Shown piece by piece: positions 43,301 through 51,899 of a DNA stretch of 64,000 nt. The DNA is from Anaerozeibacter quisquiliarum (GTDB lineage: Bacteria > Bacillota > Clostridia > Christensenellales > Aristaeellaceae). The notes beneath the pieces are model-generated. The model ran no database searches, was not told where the DNA came from, and was given only the letters and a program-made list of their open reading frames with translations. The first letter of the stretch is position 1. The number at the start of each line of letters is the position of its first letter. Position numbers and translations under genes: made by a program. The stretch lies in NCBI GenBank assembly GCA_051162045.1, contig JBISDI010000004.1, one strand, 5' to 3'.

Positions 43301-46300
43301 GAGCAGTTCCGAGCGCAGGCCCGCCGCGCGCCCAACCGCCCCGCCGTGCGCCATGCGGAAACGCTCCTGGATTACGCCGCCCTCGACGACGTGACAGACC
43401 GCCTCGCCGCCGAACTCGCGCGCCGGGGTCTGGGTCGGGGCGATTGCGTGGGCGTGCTGGTGGACCGCAGCGAAATGATGCCCGTAGGCGGCCTGGGGGT
43501 TTTGAAAAGCGGTGCGGCCTACCTGCCCCTCGATCCCAGCTACCCGGCCGACCGCCTGGAGTTCATGCTGAAGGACGCCGGGGTACGGCTGGTGATTGCC
43601 GACGAGGGCCTGCGCGGGGCCATTCCCGGCTACGATGGAGAATTTTTGTCGAGCGAAGCGGTTCGAAGCCTGCCCGCCGCCGCCAATGTCCCCGATGGGC
43701 CCGGCATTGAAGACCTTTTTGTGGTGCTGTACACCAGCGGCACCACCGGAAACCCCAAGGGCGTGGGCCTCTGCCACGACAACCTGGCCCACCTTTGCGC
43801 CTGGTACCGCCGCTATTACGGCGTGACGGAGGCGGACAGCGTCGCCGCCTACGCCAGCTTTGGCTTCGACGCATGCCTGATGGATATGTACCCCGCCCTG
43901 ACCGCGGGCGCGCTGATCCACATCATCCCCCAAAATATGCGCCTTGATGTCGATCGGATGAACGATTATTTCAACGAACACGGGGTCACCCTCGCGTTCA
44001 TGACCACCCAACTGGGCCGTCAATTCGCCGAGGGCATGGTGAATCACTCCCTGCGCCACCTTTCAACCGGCGGAGAGGCGCTGGTGCCCATTGGCCCCGG
44101 GAAAACCTATGCCTTCCACAACCTCTACGGCCCCACCGAGTGCACCGTCATCACCAGCGCCTTCCCCATCGACGGGCTCTACGATCGGGTGCCCATCGGC
44201 AAGCCCATCGACAACATGCGCGCGTACGTAATGGACAAGCACGGCCGTCTCGCGCCCGTGTGCGTGCCCGGCGAGCTGGGCATCGCGGGGCGGGGCGTCG
44301 CCAGGGGCTATCTGGGCCGCCCGGACGTCACCCGGGAGAAGTTTGTGCCCAACCCGTATACCGATGAGGCCGGCTACGGCCGGATCTACAAAAGCGGCGA
44401 CGTGGTGCGCTTCCTCCCGGACGGCAACCTCGACTTCGTGGGGCGGCGCGACTTCCAGGTGAAGATTCGCGGCTTCCGCGTGGAACTGGCCGAGATCGAG
44501 GGCCGCATCCGGGCCTATCCGCAGGTGAAGGATGCGGCGGTCGTGCCCATGGACGCGCCCGGCGGCGGCAAGTGCGCCGTGGCGTATGTGGTCGCGGACG
44601 GGCCGCTGGACATCGCCGCCCTCAACCGCTTCGTCGAGGAAAAGCTCCCGCCCTATATGGTGCCCGCGGCGACCGTTCCGGTGGAGAGAATTCCGCTGAA
44701 CCCCAACGGCAAGGTGGATCGCCGGAAACTGCCCGCTCCCAGCTTTGCCGGCTCCGAGGAGGCGGGCAAATCGGACGCGCCAGCGCCGACCGATCTGGGC
44801 AGGGACATCTTCGAGGTGGCCCGGACGGTGCTGGGACACGACCAGTTCGGCCCCTCTACCAACCTTCTGCACGCGGGGTTGGCCTCGCTGAGCGCCATCA
44901 AGCTCTGCACCCTTTTAAAAAAGCGCTTCGGCGCCGCGCCGGATGTGCAGCGGCTGCTGGCAAATCCCACCCTCCTATTTATTGAAAACAGCATCGTCCG
45001 GCAGCTTCTGGAAAGGGTTGCGGAACCCCAAAACGCCCCTCCCGCCGCGGAGCATTCCGGGGACGGCGAGGCGGGCTACCCCCTTTCCGGAAGTCAGATG
45101 GGCGTGTATCTCGATAGCCAGAAAGACCCCGCCGCGCTGATGTACAACATCCCCTCCCGCGTCGTCCTGCCGGCGTGCGTGGACGCAAACAGGCTGGCGG
45201 ACGCCGTCGAGACGGTTCTGGCCGCGCATCCCGGCCTTCGGGTTCGCATCGAGGACACCGCCGACGGTATCTTGCAGATTCTCACCTCGGACGCCGTCCG
45301 GGTGGAGCGGCTCATGCTGTCTCAGGAGGAACTGGACGCTTACGCGCGGGCTTTCGCGCGCCCGTTCGATCTGGCCACGGGGCCCCTGTACCGCGCCGCC
45401 GTGGCGACCGGCCCCGATTCCATCGAGCTGTTCACGGATTTTCACCACATCGCCTTTGACGGCGCGTCCATGGACCTCTTCCTCCGGGAGGTAGGCGAAG
45501 CCTACGACGGCAACGCCCCCGCAGCCGAGGAGATGCCCGGCTATGCCTACGGGCGCTGGGAGGAGCAGCAGGAGCAAGGCGGCGCGTGGCAGGCGCACAA
45601 GGACTATTTTGACGAGCTGCTGAAGGATCTTGAGAGCGCCAGCGAGATCTCCGCGGATCTTCCGGGCAAGTCCGGCGGCCGCCTGGCCCAATACGACATC
45701 CCGGTGGATCGTTCTGCCGCGGAGGCCTTCTGCCGCAGGCGCGGCTTTACCCTGGCGGGTCTCTTCCTCGCCGCCACCACCTACGCCGTCGGGCGCTGGA
45801 CAGGAAGCCGCAACGTCGGCCTGTCCACCATCAGCAGCGGCCGTGGCGACATCCGGCTTCAAAACAGCACCGGCATGTTCGTGCGCACGCTGCCGCTGGT
45901 CGTCGGAATGAAGGAAGGCCAGACGGCGGCGGACTACGTCGGGGCCGCTCAGGCGTCCCTGCGCGGCTCCGTGGCCCACGAGGTTTACCCCTACACCCGA
46001 ATCGCTCAGGAGCACGGCTTCAAGCCCAGCATCATGTACGCCTGCGAGCTGGGCGTACTGGCGGATTACGAAATCGGCGGCCACAAGGCCCGTTTCGATG
46101 CGCTGAACGCGGACGAGCCCAAATTCAAAATCTCGGTGCATGTCGAGGAGCGCGGGCGCGATACGGTATTCTCCGTGCAGTACGACGACGCCCTCTACTC
46201 TCCCCAGTTGATGGAGCGCTTCGCGCAGACCCTTGCCGCGGCCTTCGCGGCCATGATCGCCCGCCCGGACGCGCTTGTCAGCGGCATTTCACTGTTGTCT

Positions 46301-49300
46301 GACCAACAGGCGGCGCTTCTTGAGAGCTTCCGCCCTTCCCGCCTCGATCCGCTGCCCTGCGGGACGCTGCACGGAATGTTCGAGCGGGCGGCCGACCGGA
46401 CGCCGGAGGCCACGGCGCTTATTGCCTGCGAGGCCCGCTACAGCTATGCCCAGCTGGACGAGGAGGCCAACCGCATCGCCAACGCGCTGCTGGACATGGG
46501 CCTTGCGAGCGAGGACCGGGTGGCGTTCATGCTGCCCCGCACCGGCCGCATCCTGATGACCATGCTCGGCATCCTGAAGGCCGGCGGCGCCTACGTGCCC
46601 CTCGATCCCGAATACCCCAGGGCGCGGGTGGAGCAGATTCTGGCCGACAGCGAGGCAAAATTCCTCGTCAGCACCGAGGATCGGCTGGGCGATTACCAGG
46701 TATGCGTGGATGTGGACGCGCTGCGCGGACATCCGAACGCCGGCCGACCGCGCGTCGAAGTGGCGCCGAACCGGCTGGCCTACCTCATCTATACCTCCGG
46801 ATCCACAGGAAAGCCCAAAGGCGTGATGATCGAACACCTGGGCATCGCCAATTACCTGACCCCGGACCCGGCAAACCGCCATATCCACGCGCTGGTTCAG
46901 GACGCCAAATGCATGCTGTCCATCACCACCGTCACCTTCGACATGTTCCTTAAGGAGAGCATGGCCGCGCTTTGCAACGGCCTGACGCTGGTCTTTGCCG
47001 ACGAAGAAGCGGCCCGCGATCCGGTGCGGTTGGCGGAGCTTTTTGAGAAGACGGGCGCCGACGCCTTCAACGCGACGCCGTCGCGCATGATGGAGTACAC
47101 CACCTATCCGGCCCTCCTCCAGGCCATCCGCCGCTGCCGGGTGGTGATGGCGGGTGCCGAGAAATACCCGGCGGCGCTGATGGAGCGGCTTCGGGGAGGC
47201 GAGGCGCATAAGCTTCGGCTGTTCAACACCTATGGCCCCACCGAGATCACCGTCTCCTGCAACGCCAAGGAACTCACCAACGCCACCCGCGTCACCATCG
47301 GCGCGCCGCTTCTGGGCGTGGTGGAAGCCGTGATGGACCTTGACGGCAACGAGCTGCCCACGCTTGTCGTGGGCGAATTATGGATCGGCGGGCGGGGCGT
47401 GGCCCGGGGCTACGTTAACCTGCCCGAGCAGACCGCCGAGCGCTTTGTGGTGCGAAACGGCGTAAGGATGTACCGTTCCGGCGACATGGCGCGCTGGACG
47501 CCCGACGGTGAGATCGAAATCCTGGGCCGCAACGACAAGCAGATCAAGCTGCGCGGCCTGCGCATCGAGCTGGGCGAGGTGGAAGCCGCGCTGCTGTCCA
47601 TCCCGGGCGTGAAAAACGGCGCGGTGGTCATCCGTACGGTGCAGGGGGCCGAACGGCTCTGCGCCTACTACACCGCCGAAAGGCTCCTGGACCCCGTCAG
47701 GCTGCAGGCCGAAATGGCCGGGGTGCTCGCGCCCTACATGGTGCCGGGCGCGTGGCTGCAGCTTTCCGCCTTTCCCCAGACCGCAAACGGCAAGATCGAC
47801 TACAAAAACCTGCCCGAGCCCAAAGCGCTGCGCCTTCAGGAGTACGTGCCGCCGGCCACCGCGTCCGAGGAGCGGCTCTCATCCATCTTCGCCCAGGTGC
47901 TGGGCCTCGAGCCCAACGAGGTCGGCGCGCTGGACAGCTTCTTCGACCTCGGCGGCACTTCGCTGTCCGTCACCCGGGTGGTGGTCGCGCTGAAGGAGGC
48001 CGGGCTTCATTCCGCCCGCGGGGAGGGCATCAGCTTCGGCGATGTGTTCCAAAACCCCACGCCCCGCGCGCTGGCCGCGCTTATCACGCGCGGCGAGAGC
48101 GGAGAGAACCCCAACGAATTCGCGGACAGCTACGACTACCGGGCGATCGACACCATCCTCCGGGACAACGCATTGGACGCCTTCCGGCGCGAACCCTCCC
48201 GCCCGCTGGACGACATCCTGCTTACCGGCGCGACCGGCTTTCTGGGCATCCATATTCTGGAGAGACTCCTGCGCGACCGCGATGCCGGGACGATCTACTG
48301 CCTGATGCGGCGGGGGCGCTATGCGAACTCGGAGCAGCGCCTGAAACAGCTGCTGTTCTACTACTTTGAAAACGCCTACGCCGAGCTGTTTGGCAGCCGC
48401 ATCATTCCCGTGGAGGGCGACGTGACCGACCCGGGCGCCTTTTCCCACCTCAAAGGCGCCTCCATCCGGACGGTCGTCAATTGCGCCGCCAACGTCACCC
48501 ATTTCGCGAAGGACGACAGCATCTTCCGGACGAATACCGTCGGCGTGGAGCGTCTGATCGATCTGTGCCTGGCGACCGGCGCGCGGCTCATCCAGATTTC
48601 CACCGCCAGCGTGTCGGGCTTTTCGGTGGACGGGCGGCCGGGGCCGGAGGAAAAGCTTACGGAACAGCGCCTGTACCTTGGTCAGAACATGGAAAACCAA
48701 TACGTCTACAGCAAGTTCCTGGCCGAACGCGCGCTGCTCGAGGCCTGCGCCACCCGGGGCCTGGATGGCAAGATCATGCGCGTGGGCAACCTCATGGCCA
48801 GAAATTCCGATGGTGAGTTCCAGATGAACGCGGCGGCGAACAGCTTCCTGGGGCGGCTTCGGGCCTACAGCGTCATCGGCTGCTTCCCCTATTCCGCGTA
48901 CCTGTCCCCAACCGCGATGGCCCCCATCGACTCTACCGCCGAGGCCGTGCTGCTCCTCGCCCGAACGCCCCGCGAATGCCGGGTGTTCCAACCCTACAAC
49001 GACCATTCCATCTTTCTGGGGGACATCATCATGATTATGCGGGAAGAGGGCATCCCCGTCGAGCTGGTGGAGGACGATGTTTTCCAGAAAGCGCTCACCG
49101 AGGCGCTGAACGACCCTGACCGCGCCGAATACCTGACCAGCCTTGTCGCCTACCAGGGCATCGCCAAGGGGCAGTGCGTATCAAGCGTGCCCCTCGACAA
49201 CCGCTACACCACCCAGGTGCTCTTGCGCATGGGCTGGCGCTGGCCCATCACCGGCAACGAGTACCTGCGCAAGTTCCTGAGAGACATGATTACGCTGGGG

Positions 49301-49342
49301 TTCTTCGAGCGCCCGAGCCTGTCAAAATCTGTACGCGGATAG
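40313..49342 (+). CDS. Three-module nonribosomal peptide synthetase with terminal reductase (A-T-C-A-T-C-A-T-R)
   Basis: A 3,009-aa assembly-line enzyme. Visible domains are: A1 (residues 1-460, YTSGSTG from 133), T1 (LLGGDSI, carrier Ser 510), C1 (HHILLDG from 680), A2 (YTSGTTG from 1140), T2 (AGLASLS, Ser 1525), C2 (HHIAFDG from 1711), A3 (YTSGSTG from 2160), T3 (LGGTSLS, Ser 2550) and a thioester reductase (TGATGFLG from 2638, YVYSK from 2797). There is no starter C, epimerase or thioesterase domain. The NADPH reductase predicts release of an N-acyl dipeptide or tripeptide aldehyde, which may be reduced further or cyclise. A2 and A3 keep the Asp that binds the amino group (D1186, D2210); A1 has Val 177 there. 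Both C domains have an intact HHxxxDG. Confidence 0.96.
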   Translation: MKSFLTSLRNHARITPERAALVYGDQSRSYAQLDAASSAVAALLRKRGIQPGDIVPVLLPRGFDVLVAAMGILKAGAAFTIINTAYPKERIDFVISDTGGIPPVDEAFMADCEGMTGEPAADPRAEDPALVVYTSGSTGNPKGVVNSWRALGLALEVAVCGRTAEDVFLSTFTYSFVGIVVDALVALYLGATLHIASDAIRRDAGALIEYAKRHGITTAALSPQLLAQALARGDMPMRSILTGSEKVSMLFSDTTRLYCVYGASETCGPFTAFPIDKPYASTPCGLPGKGSAVYILDDEGNALPAGVKGEICVSGQIASGYLNLPELTREKFIPNPFAEGGQNDRLFRTGDLGFLREDGVLEYVQRKDWMLKVRGFRVEPGEIEAAIVGRTPARQAVVVGFENACGQTSLYAVYTADEPLPAKAVEDAIRGFLPDYMLPAFMEQVDALPLNVNGKIDRKSISPPDAQRFVASYEPPASPREARLCAAFARVLGLEKVGALDDFVLLGGDSISAVRLQTLVPETAVAQVLTLRTPRALAQMAGDEAALPPAPARAFWPLTDAERQMAAEYALRPGSLAYNIENTITLRGDVDPRRWERALRKLVSRHRILRSCYPMRDSEHTHVVRDDMPVELTRIACAPEEAEGHIKALNLPYNLEEGPLFRFALMETGPDTGVLLLGFHHILLDGSCIEILLKDLEDLYNAKPLPPPGPDLLDWAVWREEHPRGPESEQFFKEMFKDGLPESDMPTRPIRPEAQPVGDRTVFWALPAKPMDDAARRYGVTAYTLMMAVVGMVLGKYTAGEDVVLGTAMSGRVAACSRSIVGMFANTVVARLKPAGAARFDEYLAEVDRVLGGVKRHQDYPFHKLVQALGVERTAARNPVYDMMVNYISRMPDIHVEGVEATYRHLSSQRLPVDLQLEIFREQDSMRFELSYAEALYLPEVPENMAEQLKISLARVCENGNLLVMDAAELPDGQRRRILEDFAAPVNVEAGNLTVVEQFRAQARRAPNRPAVRHAETLLDYAALDDVTDRLAAELARRGLGRGDCVGVLVDRSEMMPVGGLGVLKSGAAYLPLDPSYPADRLEFMLKDAGVRLVIADEGLRGAIPGYDGEFLSSEAVRSLPAAANVPDGPGIEDLFVVLYTSGTTGNPKGVGLCHDNLAHLCAWYRRYYGVTEADSVAAYASFGFDACLMDMYPALTAGALIHIIPQNMRLDVDRMNDYFNEHGVTLAFMTTQLGRQFAEGMVNHSLRHLSTGGEALVPIGPGKTYAFHNLYGPTECTVITSAFPIDGLYDRVPIGKPIDNMRAYVMDKHGRLAPVCVPGELGIAGRGVARGYLGRPDVTREKFVPNPYTDEAGYGRIYKSGDVVRFLPDGNLDFVGRRDFQVKIRGFRVELAEIEGRIRAYPQVKDAAVVPMDAPGGGKCAVAYVVADGPLDIAALNRFVEEKLPPYMVPAATVPVERIPLNPNGKVDRRKLPAPSFAGSEEAGKSDAPAPTDLGRDIFEVARTVLGHDQFGPSTNLLHAGLASLSAIKLCTLLKKRFGAAPDVQRLLANPTLLFIENSIVRQLLERVAEPQNAPPAAEHSGDGEAGYPLSGSQMGVYLDSQKDPAALMYNIPSRVVLPACVDANRLADAVETVLAAHPGLRVRIEDTADGILQILTSDAVRVERLMLSQEELDAYARAFARPFDLATGPLYRAAVATGPDSIELFTDFHHIAFDGASMDLFLREVGEAYDGNAPAAEEMPGYAYGRWEEQQEQGGAWQAHKDYFDELLKDLESASEISADLPGKSGGRLAQYDIPVDRSAAEAFCRRRGFTLAGLFLAATTYAVGRWTGSRNVGLSTISSGRGDIRLQNSTGMFVRTLPLVVGMKEGQTAADYVGAAQASLRGSVAHEVYPYTRIAQEHGFKPSIMYACELGVLADYEIGGHKARFDALNADEPKFKISVHVEERGRDTVFSVQYDDALYSPQLMERFAQTLAAAFAAMIARPDALVSGISLLSDQQAALLESFRPSRLDPLPCGTLHGMFERAADRTPEATALIACEARYSYAQLDEEANRIANALLDMGLASEDRVAFMLPRTGRILMTMLGILKAGGAYVPLDPEYPRARVEQILADSEAKFLVSTEDRLGDYQVCVDVDALRGHPNAGRPRVEVAPNRLAYLIYTSGSTGKPKGVMIEHLGIANYLTPDPANRHIHALVQDAKCMLSITTVTFDMFLKESMAALCNGLTLVFADEEAARDPVRLAELFEKTGADAFNATPSRMMEYTTYPALLQAIRRCRVVMAGAEKYPAALMERLRGGEAHKLRLFNTYGPTEITVSCNAKELTNATRVTIGAPLLGVVEAVMDLDGNELPTLVVGELWIGGRGVARGYVNLPEQTAERFVVRNGVRMYRSGDMARWTPDGEIEILGRNDKQIKLRGLRIELGEVEAALLSIPGVKNGAVVIRTVQGAERLCAYYTAERLLDPVRLQAEMAGVLAPYMVPGAWLQLSAFPQTANGKIDYKNLPEPKALRLQEYVPPATASEERLSSIFAQVLGLEPNEVGALDSFFDLGGTSLSVTRVVVALKEAGLHSARGEGISFGDVFQNPTPRALAALITRGESGENPNEFADSYDYRAIDTILRDNALDAFRREPSRPLDDILLTGATGFLGIHILERLLRDRDAGTIYCLMRRGRYANSEQRLKQLLFYYFENAYAELFGSRIIPVEGDVTDPGAFSHLKGASIRTVVNCAANVTHFAKDDSIFRTNTVGVERLIDLCLATGARLIQISTASVSGFSVDGRPGPEEKLTEQRLYLGQNMENQYVYSKFLAERALLEACATRGLDGKIMRVGNLMARNSDGEFQMNAAANSFLGRLRAYSVIGCFPYSAYLSPTAMAPIDSTAEAVLLLARTPRECRVFQPYNDHSIFLGDIIMIMREEGIPVELVEDDVFQKALTEALNDPDRAEYLTSLVAYQGIAKGQCVSSVPLDNRYTTQVLLRMGWRWPITGNEYLRKFLRDMITLGFFERPSLSKSVRG

Positions 49343-49351
49343 GAGGATCCC

Positions 49352-50749
49352 ATGCTTGAGACACCGCTGATGACCCCCTCCCTGGCCGACGCGCTGGTGC
49401 GCCAGGCCGGGACGATGCCCCCCTGCGGACTGAACGCCCTTCAAAAGGAGCGCCTTCTGATCCTCGTGGACTACGCCCGGCAGCACTCCCCCTATCTAAG
49501 GGAGAAATACCGGGATATCCCCGTCTGCCCGGACCTGGAGGATATCCCCGTCATGCTGCGGCAGGAGGCCATGCCGCGGCTGGACAGCTGGGTGTGTGAT
49601 CCGGAGATCACCGCCGGGAAGCTGGACGATTACCTCGCCAACCTGGACGAGTCCTCCGTCAGCCAACCCTTTCTGGGCCGCTATCGGGTGCTCACCACCT
49701 CGGGCACTACGGGCATTCCTCTGCGCATGGTGCGGGACGACCGCCACAACCTGATCCACAGCGCCCTGCTCTCGCAGCGGCTGATCGGTGGCGGCAAAGC
49801 CAGGAACAGCTCGGTGCCCATGACGCCCTTTCCGCGCATGGCGGGGGTTTTGGCGGGCGGGGGCTACCATTCCACCTACTTGTCCTACCTCAGGACAAAA
49901 AAGGCCTATGAGGACGCGGGGCGCGGCGGGGATATTATCCCTCTGTTTGTGGACATGAGCACCGACGAAATGGTCGCGCGCCTCAACGATTTTCAGCCCG
50001 CGTTCCTCTCCGGATATCCCAGCAACATCCGCTTGCTGGCTTCCCGCAAGCGAAGCGGCAAGCTGACCATATCGCCCGGCCTGATCGCCTGCAGTGCCGA
50101 ACACCTGTCGCGCGAAGACATCCATTACATTGAGGAGAGCTTCGGCTGCCCGGTTCTCAACAACTACTGTTCCACCGAAGGCGGAGAGGTGGCCATGCTG
50201 TGCAGCGAGAATCACATGCACGTGAACACGGACTGGGTCATCGTGGAACCGGTCGATCAGGACATGCGCCCGGTGCCGCCCGGCATGGAGAGCAGCGGCC
50301 TTTTGATGACCAACCTCGCCAACCTCGTCCAGCCCGTCATCCGCTATTACGTGTCAGATCAGATCGTGCTCGGCGACGCGCCCTGCGCCTGCGGCTCGCC
50401 CTTCCCCACCATAGAGATCGAGGGACGAAAGGAGGACATCCTGTCCTTCCGGGACGACGAGGGCCAGTGGGTGGCGCTTCCCTCGTCGCTGTTCATCACG
50501 ATTTCCATGCATGTGCCCAACTGCGGTCAGGTGCAGTTCATCCAGCGAAAGCCCAGAGAACTCGAGATGCGCTGCACGCCCGAGGACGGCTCGGGCCACG
50601 CCGAGTTGCGCCGCGCGCTGCTCTTGGCCACGACGGAGAAGCTCGCCCTCGAGGGGCTCGGCGGCCTGACCATTGTGTGCAGCCCCGAAAAGCCCATCCT
50701 GGGCAAGACGGGGAAGATGCGCAACACACTGCGCCTGACGGATGGCTAA
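49352..50749 (+). CDS. CapK/PaaK-like AMP-forming ligase
   Basis: A 465-aa adenylate-forming enzyme of the phenylacetate-CoA ligase/CapK family. The phosphate-binding loop is TTSGTTGIPLRM (about residue 116), and SGYPSNIRLLASRKRSGKL, ACSAEHLSREDIHYIEESFG and NYCSTEGGEVAML follow the family order. The start is ATG 49352, with AGGAGG overlapping the NRPS stop. It could activate an aryl or fatty acid, for instance as a starter or tailoring substrate for the NRPS. That role is inferred from position and from the unusual first A domain. Confidence 0.87.
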   Translation: MLETPLMTPSLADALVRQAGTMPPCGLNALQKERLLILVDYARQHSPYLREKYRDIPVCPDLEDIPVMLRQEAMPRLDSWVCDPEITAGKLDDYLANLDESSVSQPFLGRYRVLTTSGTTGIPLRMVRDDRHNLIHSALLSQRLIGGGKARNSSVPMTPFPRMAGVLAGGGYHSTYLSYLRTKKAYEDAGRGGDIIPLFVDMSTDEMVARLNDFQPAFLSGYPSNIRLLASRKRSGKLTISPGLIACSAEHLSREDIHYIEESFGCPVLNNYCSTEGGEVAMLCSENHMHVNTDWVIVEPVDQDMRPVPPGMESSGLLMTNLANLVQPVIRYYVSDQIVLGDAPCACGSPFPTIEIEGRKEDILSFRDDEGQWVALPSSLFITISMHVPNCGQVQFIQRKPRELEMRCTPEDGSGHAELRRALLLATTEKLALEGLGGLTIVCSPEKPILGKTGKMRNTLRLTDG

Positions 50750-50802
50750 AGGCCCGACGCCCGGTTTCGCAGACGACCCAGAACACTTGAGGAGGAAAAG
50801 CC

Positions 50803-51096
50803 ATGACCATTACCAGAGCCGACAGCGGAAACGAGCGCACGCTGTCAATCGCCGGCAGGATCGACGCCGCCACCGCGCCGCAACTGGAAGCCGAACTGAA
50901 TTCGCTGGACGGGGTAACAAGCCTGACGCTCGATCTGAAGGACCTCGCCTACATCTCCTCCGCGGGGCTGCGTGTGCTGCTGGCCGCGCAGAAGCGGATG
51001 ATGAAGCAGGGCGCCATGCGCGTCGTCAATGTCTGCGAGCCCGTCATGGACGTATTTGAAATGACCGGCTTTGCGGACATCCTGACCATTGAATAG
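50803..51096 (+). CDS. STAS-domain anti-sigma factor antagonist (RsbV/SpoIIAA type)
   Basis: A 97-aa single STAS domain with GAGGAGG upstream. The segment DLKDLAYISSAGLRVLLAAQ carries the conserved phospho-acceptor Ser (S53) at the position used in SpoIIAA and RsbV. It would be phosphorylated by a HATPase kinase (54022 or the MATE-fused domain) and dephosphorylated by the SpoIIE-type phosphatase at 51896. This gives a complete partner-switching cycle inside the NRPS operon. Confidence 0.92.
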   Translation: MTITRADSGNERTLSIAGRIDAATAPQLEAELNSLDGVTSLTLDLKDLAYISSAGLRVLLAAQKRMMKQGAMRVVNVCEPVMDVFEMTGFADILTIE

Positions 51097-51128
51097 GCAT
51101 CCGCAGATTGTATCTGGAGGCAAGCCCG

Positions 51129-51899
51129 GTGAGACAATTTGACGAACCCGTAGCGTTGACCGGGGCGGATGGATGCCGGCTGGTCATCTCGCCGATGTCG
51201 GAAGCCGACATTGAGCCGCTGGCATCCCTGTACCGCAGGGTGTGGATACGGCGCGACGCATCCCGCCGGGTCCTGGATCCCGCGGCATCCCGGAATTTTG
51301 AGCGAACGGGCGGCATGTTTCGAATTCAGGATGCCGATAGCCTTGCCCGCCTGCTGGCGGATTCATCGGAGCTTGTCTGGGTCGCCCGTGAAGAACGCCG
51401 CCCGGTGGGCGCCTTGTGGTGCGGGCTGACCGACGAAAAATACGGCGATCCATCGCGCATCCTGCCATACCCCGGCTGCGAGGATCTGCCCGAGCGCATC
51501 GCTCAAGGCTTCGCGGACGGCACGCACTACTTCAGCAAGGAAATCCTCGTCGCGCCGGGTGCGCGGGGCCGGATGCTTCCGGAGGCGCTCCTTGCCTGCG
51601 CCATGCGCTTTTTTCACGCGCGCGGTTGCCTTCGGAGCTACGGCGAGGTCTACCATGTCCGCGCCGTGCGGGACGACTCGGGCGAGCGCGCGGTGGGGCT
51701 TTTCAACGGCGCGTCTTACAGGATGCTGTCGCGCACAGGATGCCGGTTGGAAGGCGAGTTCCTGCCATGCGTCGTACATGCCGATGGATTTGACGCGGTG
51801 GTATCGATGCGGATCGTCCGCTGGGACCTCCAATCCTCCCTGGCGACGACCCGGGAGGCGCTTTCGGCCGCGAGGCTGTCCATGGGGGAATACGCATGA
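51129..51899 (+). CDS. GNAT-like acetyltransferase
   Basis: A 256-aa protein with GTG start at 51129, eight bases after GGAGG; a TTG at 51108 would put the ribosome site inside the gene. The central part (ELVWVAREERRPVGALWCGL, then KEILVAPGARGRMLPEALLA and ACAMRFFHARGCLRSYGEV) follows the GNAT fold order of beta4, the pyrophosphate loop and the helix. The pyrophosphate loop is imperfect (GARGRM). It may acylate the NRPS product or a carrier protein, but could also be regulatory. Its TGA overlaps the next ATG. Confidence 0.7.
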   Translation: MRQFDEPVALTGADGCRLVISPMSEADIEPLASLYRRVWIRRDASRRVLDPAASRNFERTGGMFRIQDADSLARLLADSSELVWVAREERRPVGALWCGLTDEKYGDPSRILPYPGCEDLPERIAQGFADGTHYFSKEILVAPGARGRMLPEALLACAMRFFHARGCLRSYGEVYHVRAVRDDSGERAVGLFNGASYRMLSRTGCRLEGEFLPCVVHADGFDAVVSMRIVRWDLQSSLATTREALSAARLSMGEYA

